Shown here: positions 57,578 to 64,000 of the stretch, piece by piece
How positions within the stretch are numbered: the stretch's first letter is position 1
Layout: every line of letters starts with the position of its first letter
The notes under the pieces: model-generated
Told to the model about the DNA's origin: nothing
What the model saw: the letters and a program-made list of their open reading frames with translations, nothing else
Databases searched by the model: none
Made by a program: the position numbers and the translations under genes
Assembly (NCBI GenBank): GCA_033182465.1
Contig: CP137328.1
Span: 1,240,001 to 1,304,000, forward strand
From: Sanghuangporus weigelae
Lineage: Eukaryota > Basidiomycota > Agaricomycetes > Hymenochaetales > Hymenochaetaceae
DNA length: 64,000 nt
Direction: 5' to 3'

Positions 57578-58109
57578 GATGGGTTTGTTGTCGCTGTCGC
57601 TGCCAGAGTGTTGTTCGTTTCGTTTGGTTTGGTTTGGAGGACTGAGGGGATGGAGACTGTTAATGAGGCTATGACGCACCTATTATCGGGTCGGGTTGAT
57701 CCTTGGCACGTGGTTATCTAATCTAATCTCTCCGTCTATTTCTTTTGGATTGGGGCCGGAACGTAGACGTAGAATATTCGCATGCCCATCTCCCTTGTAC
57801 GTAGTCGTGTAGAGAGAACAATTCCGACGAAACAAAGAGGAATTGTTTAGCTCGATTTGTTGGACTGATAGAATTCATCAACGGTCAGAGACGAATATTA
57901 AAGGGAAGCTATGGGGATAGAGAAAATCGCGCTGTGAACGAAGTTCCAGATGTCTTGTCATCGACCGAGATGTGATGGAAGACGGTTGTGAACGAGCGTG
58001 TCCGGGAGGCAACACGAATTGAATTTACAGACGCGTCGATCACACGTGATGCACATCCAAGTCAACATTCATTCACCCATTTCACTTCTATCATACCAAA
58101 ACCAAAAGC
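57578..58109. promoter_or_regulatory. Divergent promoter region between the NTF2-like gene and cyclophilin H
   Basis: This is a 532-base interval between two divergent start codons. No clear TATA box is seen on either side, as is common for housekeeping genes. A pyrimidine-rich leader precedes the cyclophilin start. Confidence 0.4.
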
Positions 58110-59086
58110 ATGTCGCAGAACACGCAACGTCCGGTCGTCTTCTTCGACATCAACATCGGCGAGACGCCCGCTGGGAGGATGAAGATGGAGTTGTTCAGCG
58201 ATATCGTGCCAAAGTCAGTTCAATTCCTGGCATCTCGTGTTCTTTTTATGACACTGACGCGCTTGCGGTGGTTGTGTTCTGTAGGACCGCCGAGAATTTC
58301 AGGCAGTTGTGTACTGGGGAATATAGGTGTGCGGGATTACAGGAAGGTTGAACTCTACCTATTCTGACTGTTGCGCTTGGAAAGGGTGAATTCGAGACCA
58401 CAGGGATATAAAGCGTCGATATTCCATCGGTGAGCGTAATTGCCCCTTGCCAGTGGTAAAGTATACTGAATTTTGTCCACTAGGGTGTAAGTTTGAGTTA
58501 TACTAGCCCGCTATCATGCTAATTTCATACGCTCAAGCGTACCGAGCTTCATGTGTCAAGGTACGTTCCGACTCGGCTTCACTGGTCATTGCTGACGATC
58601 TGACTTCCGAAGGTGGGGACTTTATTAAAGGCGACGGGACGGGCTCGTTCTCGATCTATGGAGACAAGTTTCCCGTGTGTATTTTCCTCCTCTCTTTTGG
58701 ATTCTGTGTTCTGATGAACGGACATTTGTCAAGCTAGGATGAGAATTTTACTGTGAAGCACACCGAGCCTGGATTATTGTCAATGGTGTGTTCACTGTTT
58801 GGAGATCAAGGATACTTGTATTTACGCCGCGCAGGCTAATTCTGGGCCTAACACGAACGGATGTCAGGTAAGACTCCGGGTTTCTCGCTCTCGACTAATC
58901 GACCTGACCCGGGGACAGTTCTTCATCACGACGGCTAAATGCGACTTCCTGGACGGGAAGCACGTTGTGTTTGGGAAGGTGATCGATGGGATGCTGACGT
59001 TGCGGAAGATTGAAAATGTTCCGACTGGGCCGAACAATAGGCCCAAGTTGGCTGTGAAGATTGTTGGTGAGTGCATCAATGTTTGA
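58110..59086 (+). CDS. Peptidyl-prolyl cis-trans isomerase, cyclophilin H type
   Basis: This cyclophilin is likely associated with the U4/U6.U5 snRNP and catalyses proline isomerisation in the nucleus. Nine exons (58110-58213, 58285-58326, 58385-58429, 58484-58486, 58538-58560, 58613-58674, 58738-58785, 58835-58867, 58919-59086) give 175 residues. They read [91 protein letters not shown] and [15 protein letters not shown]. The active-site residues (R of FHRV, F and Q of FMCQGG, FFIT, W-position in CDFLDGKH as F rather than W, H of GKHVVFG) are those of human PPIH except that substitution. The insertion after GEYR and the phrase [11 protein letters not shown] place it with cyclophilin H rather than cyclophilin A. 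The fourth exon is only 3 nt. Confidence 0.9.
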
Positions 59087-59350
59087 GAGAAAGTGTGTGT
59101 GTGTTGATTGTAGTGATAGAATGTGGAGAGATGTAGTGTAAGTCGGAGCCGGACCGATAGTATGTATAGAATTGTATATAACGCGACGCTGAATTCTGTC
59201 TTCTCCACTCTCTGCGATATCGCCCGTCGCCGTTGACGCCATTGGTCTCAGACAAATTCAATTCGTTCGTTCATTTCATTCCTTGAATTTATGTATATAT
59301 CATGACGGGCGGTCTTGTCGTTGTCTCGCCCTCGTCTCTGGTACGGAACG

Positions 59351-61097
59351 ATGTCAGGCTCACCCAAGGTCAAGTGCAAGCGCGAAAGTAATAGAGCTAG
59401 TCATTCTGCGCCGTCGACGAGAGCGCCAAGCTCCTCCTCGCTCTCTGGTTACGGCGCCTCTCGTGACCTACTTTTAGCACCAACAAAGCCAGCGCGGTCG
59501 TCAAGGACACGTCATTCCCTCGACTGCAAAGCTTTGAATCATTACTCGCAGGTCCACGGTCATCCTGCTTTTGTCATCTCCCCGCTCGTGCCCCCGCTTT
59601 CTTCAAACTCTACTTCTCCCATGTCTATGATGAATTCTGCTACGACTATCATGAATGATACAGATGCTGATGATGATGTGGTACCGGAGAACGAGAGACC
59701 CCGACGTGCAGTGTCATCCCCGCAGCTCGTGCGAACGACGCGTGCACGGAGTGACTCGGCGAGCTCGTCGGCTTCGATGACTGCTACGGAAGAGAACTAT
59801 GCGCGTGCCCGCGCTTCGGCGAATACGAATGCGAATGCAAGTGTGCGAGGACACGGACACGGGAATGGGAATGGGAATGTGCACGCATATGGACATGGGT
59901 ACGGGTACCCTTCACACGCGCATTCTTCTTCGTATATGCCGGCGTCGGCGTCGACGTCGCGCTTCCCGACGGGTGCGTACCCGCCGTTATGGACCTTTGC
60001 AGCACAGCCTATCGTGCCTACGAGCCCGGACTCGAGTGAGGCTGCTACGAGTCCGAGCGACGATGCCGAAGAGGATGAGGAGGATAGCGATGAGGTCGAC
60101 CAGGAAGCGGACGATTTGATCTTCGTGTCGCGTGCGAGCTCGTCGACAAGTATGAGTTCGCATGTTAGGAATCGGAGAGGAGGTGGGGTTAACGCGAAGA
60201 GGAGGGGGAGTGAAGGACATATGCATGCGGGGCAACATCAGAATCAGAGGTTCGTTACGACCGCGAGAGGGCAGCCTTGCGCGGGTGAGACGGAGACGGA
60301 GTTGGATGAGCTGGTGAGCCTTCTTTTGCGCATATACTCAGGTCACTCAGTACTGATTCTGATGTAAATACAGCCCATTCGTCTACCTACGTCGCGGAAC
60401 GTCAAATCAAGACCGGTAGTGCCCCTTCTCGTCGACTTTCTCGTCCCTTTCCTGTTCCAAGTAACGCGTTTTCTCTCGGTCATCCCTGCGACGTTTGGGA
60501 TGCTGTATAATCTGTATCTTGTTTTCCGACCGCCTCCCACTACTACGAACGGTGTGACGATATCGAGTGTGGATCATATTGTCTGTGCTTTATGGGTACG
60601 GATTCATTCCTGTTTTTATTCGAGAGGCTCAACTGTGTGTATAGGCCATTTTGACAGGCTTTCAATGTTTATTCTTAACATCTGGGTTACTATCCCGCTG
60701 GAAAGCGTACTATACGACCGTTTCAACGCTTATTCGACTCGTAGCTCTACAGGGTATATGCTGGCCCGCGACGCACTTTACGCTTGTGCTGTTCGACCAC
60801 ACGAAGAGGCCGTTGGCATGTTGGGCGCTCATCGGGACGACGACGTGCCTTTCGAGGAGCGTGCAGCTCTGGGTGACGAGCAACCTGTATATAGGGAACT
60901 CGGCAGCGAATTTGAATATGATGACGAGTGGGGGAGGGAAGGTACTGAGGAGCGAGGGCCGACTAGGACCGAGGAGGTGGGACTGGGGCGAGGTGATGGT
61001 GAAGTGCGCGTTGCCCGCCGGGATATTGTATTTTGTGACCGCCTGGGCGATGATGCTGAAGCAGGATTCGCTGTTTCTGGGTGTAACGGTGAGGTAG
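59351..61097 (+). CDS. EOS1: EOS1-like N-glycosylation protein
   Basis: This is an ER membrane protein needed for proper N-glycosylation in yeast (family knowledge). Exons 59351-60313, 60374-60595 and 60645-61097 give 545 residues, starting MSGSPKVKCKRESNRASHS. The first 320 residues are disordered, Ser/Thr/Arg-rich, with NANA and HGHGNGNGN repeats and an acidic run AEEDEEDSDEVDQEADDL. The EOS1 domain follows: VPLLVDFLVPFLFQVTRFL, FGMLYNLYLVFRPP, AILTGFQCLFLTSGLL, LQGICWPATHFTLVLFDH, RPLACWALIGTTTCLSRSVQ and LWVTSNLY. The last helix, MVKCALPAGILYFVTAWAMM, ends at stop TAG 61095-61097. About four membrane helices. The long disordered N terminus is not in the yeast protein. The start is the first ATG, 264 bases after cyclophilin H in the same direction. 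Confidence 0.83.
59816..59912 (+). repeat. Imperfect tandem coding repeats in the EOS1 N terminus
   Basis: GCGAATACGAATGCGAATGC encodes NTNANA and is followed by GGACACGGACACGGGAATGG-type units encoding HGHGNGNGNVHAYGHGYGY. Such hexamer repeats expand and contract easily. Confidence 0.55.
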
Positions 61098-61291
61098 TGT
61101 GTACTGTATATGTATATGTATATGCACAAATAGAGCATTTATTATGACCCCATTTCGTGTATTTCTCCGTTGTGGCCGTCTAACCCGACGACGACAAAGT
61201 CCGAAGTGCACGGCGTAATTGCATAGCATATGGACATACTCGTCTCGGGCAGTAGCTCATCCCGCAAATTTATAATATTAATGTTCCTTTG

Positions 61292-64000
61292 ATGTGGCGA
61301 GGGGCCGCCGCTCTCGGTTCTCGTTCTTGTCCTCCCCGTCTCATCTCATCTCGCTTTGCCTCGTCGTGTCAAATGCTCGCACTGAGCGCAATAGGACGCC
61401 TGGGACTTTATAGTGCGACGCGTCGCGTCGCGTCTCTCTCACCCATCCTCCTTCCCGCCATCCGTTCCCGTTTCCAGCAGTACGCCTCCGCGGCCAAGCG
61501 CCGGCCAATTGTGGGCATACGCCGAGAAGACCCGCAGAGGGTATGGGAGCGCCGTTCCCCGCTTACGCCGGGCGCTGTGGAGAGGCTGGTGAATGAGCAT
61601 GGTGTCGATGTGCTTGTCCAGCCTTGTGAGAGGCGCGTGTGGAAGGATGAGGATTTCCTTAAGGTGTGTTTTGACTGTAATGCCTTTCCCCCTTTGGAAT
61701 GTGTTGTATTGATGGTATCGTTTTTGTGTTTTGGATGAATGAATGAACGAACGGATTCGTTGGTGCTTGACAGGCGGGAGCGAGGATACATCCCACACTC
61801 GCACCTGCGGACGTGATTCTGGGGATTAAAGAGACACCTCTGGACGAGGTCCTCACTGGCTCTGCGCGGAATTCAAAACAACCCAGAACGCACATCATGT
61901 TCTCCCATACGCATAAAGGGCAGAAGTATAATGCCCCGCTTTTGAGCAAGTTTCTTGCTGGGAGTGAACTTGGAGGCAATGCGAATGCGAACTCGAATCT
62001 GAGCTTGCTGCCAACGCTGATTGACTGGGAACTACTTACGAATGGAGAGGGTAAGAGGACAGTTGGTTTCGGGTGGTTCGCTGGAGGTTTGTACTGCTCA
62101 TGTCCATTTCGAAGTATGTTGGGTTCTGATGAATGTTTCGTGCGTTTGCTGCTTAGTCGCTGGTGCGCTTGAGGGGCTCCTTTCTACGGCGCTCTTGCAC
62201 CTTAATCTGGGTGTAGCTTCGCCTTTCTTGGTTCGTTTGCCCTCATTTGCAGTTCGTTTATCCTTTGACATAAAACATAGGGAACGCCGCGACCACATAC
62301 AGGCTCGCTTCCCTTACTGTTAGCTTTGCTACAGCGAATCGGCGACACGATATCTACAAATGGGACGCCGAAGAGCATGGGTCCCTTCATCGTAGCCGTT
62401 ACTGGGTGATTGAATTTTTCTCGTTGCTGTCGTTCTGCTCAAAGTGCTGATTCATTATGTGGTTTTATATGCGTTGCAGCTCCGGACAGGTATCTGCAGG
62501 CGCGCTATACAGTCTTCGAGAAACGCTCCCTATACAGGATGTCACTGTTAAGGACTTGCCCAGGCTAATAAGAGATCCTAGTAAGTGGCGTTGTCTTCTC
62601 ATTCTGACCTGTCAGGCTTATTTGAATTACTTTCTCGGAAGGTACACCTTTGAATAAGGTGAGATACGATGGAAAAGACTACACGATTAGCTAACTGATT
62701 GTATGCATAGATATACCTCCTCCATGCTACGCAGGAGACATACCTATTCAACCGAGCGACCGGTGAGCCCGCCACAAGGGAAGCGTACTACGCAAATCCC
62801 GGACAATTCGAGTCCCGGTTTAGCGAACTCGTGAGTGTCAATTAGAGCCCTAACGTGCCACAGCTTTGCAAATGGTACCTGCTAACGCCAAAATGTATAG
62901 ATCGCTCCGTACACTACGCTGCTCATCAACGGTGTCGGTTGGTCAGCCGACTCGCCCCGTTTGATGACGGTTGAGCAGACTGCTTCCGCTCTTGTACGCG
63001 TCCGAGAGTTGCAGCAGGAATTGCAAGCGTCAGGTCGAGAGGATGTCATGAAGGGCAGATGTCAGAGTTTTGCAGACGTGAGCTGTGATATCGAGGTACA
63101 AGATTCTACATGTTCTCTATTTTTTGAAGTTGTGCATTGACATATGTGTGGATATAGGGCGGTCTTGGCTTCCTGACGCGGCCTTCGACGTTGTCTGAGC
63201 CCTCCTTCTCAATCGACCTACGTTCTGCCTTCCCCGATCGACAGCTGCCGGCTGCGCCACTTCCGCCGCTGCAGATGATGTCAGTAGATATACTGCCTAC
63301 TTCACTGCCACTTGAGGCGAGCGAGAGGTTCTCCAGGGGTGTGATTCCTTATGTCAGGAGCGTCGCTAGTAGGTATGGGGAGGTAAGAACTTCGGGAATA
63401 GATGCGGAGGAACGAGCGTTCGATGAAGCGCTGGAACGAGCGACTATTGCTTCGGATGGGAAGCTTAGGAAGCAACATGAGTGGTTGCAGGGCATGGTTG
63501 CCGAGTATCGGAAGTCTGAGTCGAGCGCTGCGAAGTCCGATGCGTCTTCAGCTTCGACAGGGCATGCTTCCAGAGCGAGACCCTCTTTGAGGAAGAAAAT
63601 CCTGCTGCTTGGGAGCGGGATGGTTGCAGGCCCGACCGTAGAAGAGATTTGCCGGCGGAGGGACGTCGAGCTGATCGTAGGTGTGTTTTAATTCGAGTTC
63701 TGCCGTTTTGAAGTCAGTAGTGATTGTGTCTGACATACTTTTTTTCGTGTTTAGCGAGCGATCAGGAATCTCGCAACGCGTTCCTGTGTCAACGCCATGA
63801 AAATGCAACACCAGTGACGATCAACATGACCCAGCAGGATAAAGTAGAAGAGCTGATCAAAGGCGTTGACGTCGTCATCAGGTACGCAGCGTAGCCATAG
63901 TCATTTTTTAATTAAATTTGGGATCCTCATCGATTGATTGAATGAAAATCGGTTCACCAGTCTTTTACCGGTCCCTCTCCATCCGGCTGTAGCAGAGCTC
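61292..64000 (+). CDS. Bifunctional lysine-ketoglutarate reductase/saccharopine dehydrogenase (partial, runs off right edge)
   Basis: This enzyme of lysine metabolism links lysine and 2-oxoglutarate to saccharopine and then to aminoadipate semialdehyde. The start is ATG 61292 (MWRGAAALGSRSC); the basic, Ser-rich first 65 residues look like a mitochondrial leader, with an in-frame ATG at 61373 as alternative. The first domain (AlaDh/PNT N-terminal type, LKR) shows IVGIRREDPQRVWERRSPLT, IMFSHTHKGQKYNAPLL, VGFGWFAGVAGALEG, a Rossmann GxGxxG in VAVTGSGQVSAGAL, LLINGVGWSADSPRLM, and DVSCDIEGGLGFLTRPS. A linker with a Ser/Ala-rich helix follows, then the saccharopine dehydrogenase NAD(P) motif KILLLGSGMVAGPTVEEI, ASDQESRNAF and VVISLLPVPLHPAVAEL at the window end. 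The two activities are thus fused as in animals and plants. One exon is 17 nt (62642-62658). Confidence 0.9.

Noticed and set aside
1-64000. CRISPR arrays, bacterial operons, LTR or other retroelements
   Set aside because: Spliceosomal introns throughout show a eukaryotic genome. I saw no regularly spaced repeats and no recognisable retroelement or transposase domain. A repeat search by computation was not possible here, so short or very degraded elements may have been missed.

Overview
This window is nuclear DNA from a filamentous basidiomycete, most likely an Agaricomycete (mushroom or wood-decay fungus). The evidence is genes cut by many introns of roughly 50-60 nt, two class I hydrophobin genes, three copies of the mushroom-specific DUF6534 membrane-protein family, a methanol/alcohol-oxidase-type GMC flavoenzyme, a tyrosine-kinase-like kinase with an HGDL catalytic loop, and an intron-containing nuclear tRNA-Ala. 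Gene models below were spliced by eye. Outer boundaries are firm where a start or stop is named; internal exons are given only where I resolved them.

Layout. 1-0.3 kb: 5' end of a gene with a mitochondrial-type leader, running off the left edge. 0.7-1.9 kb: a decayed LaeA-like SAM methyltransferase copy plus a second, more deleted fragment of it. 2.8-4.9 kb: a protein kinase. 6.3-11.7 kb: two DUF6534 membrane proteins in tandem. 12.2-13.2 kb: a conserved acidic nuclear-looking protein. 14.1-19.4 kb: two hydrophobins about 4 kb apart. 20.4-24.8 kb: an aldehyde dehydrogenase and a ZIP metal transporter. 26.5-31.4 kb: two intact methyltransferase paralogs facing a third DUF6534 gene. 33.1-35.9 kb: the mitochondrial tRNA-modifying enzyme MTO1. 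36.2-39.5 kb: alcohol oxidase. 39.6-43.2 kb: gene-poor DNA with relics. 43.2-45.2 kb: a sugar transporter. 46.8-49.3 kb: a flavin-containing monooxygenase with a tRNA-Ala just upstream. 50.5-55.4 kb: a very long Ser-rich membrane protein. 56.8-64 kb: a compact block of conserved genes (NTF2-like protein, spliceosomal cyclophilin H, EOS1, and a lysine-ketoglutarate reductase/saccharopine dehydrogenase cut by the right edge).

Two types of territory alternate. The right third and the MTO1 region hold single-copy housekeeping genes. The left half is an accessory landscape in which three families (methyltransferase, DUF6534, hydrophobin) have been duplicated locally, some copies decaying. I see no CRISPR, no recognisable retroelement or DNA transposon, and no clear biosynthetic core enzyme that would make this a secondary-metabolite cluster. 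The alcohol oxidase, sugar transporter, aldehyde dehydrogenase and hydrophobins fit a wood- or litter-decay lifestyle, but that link is inference. The most striking structural signals are micro-exons (3 nt in cyclophilin H, 14 nt in alcohol oxidase, 17 nt in both the aldehyde dehydrogenase and the saccharopine enzyme), the nested duplication/decay of the methyltransferases, and the recent inverted duplication of DUF6534.
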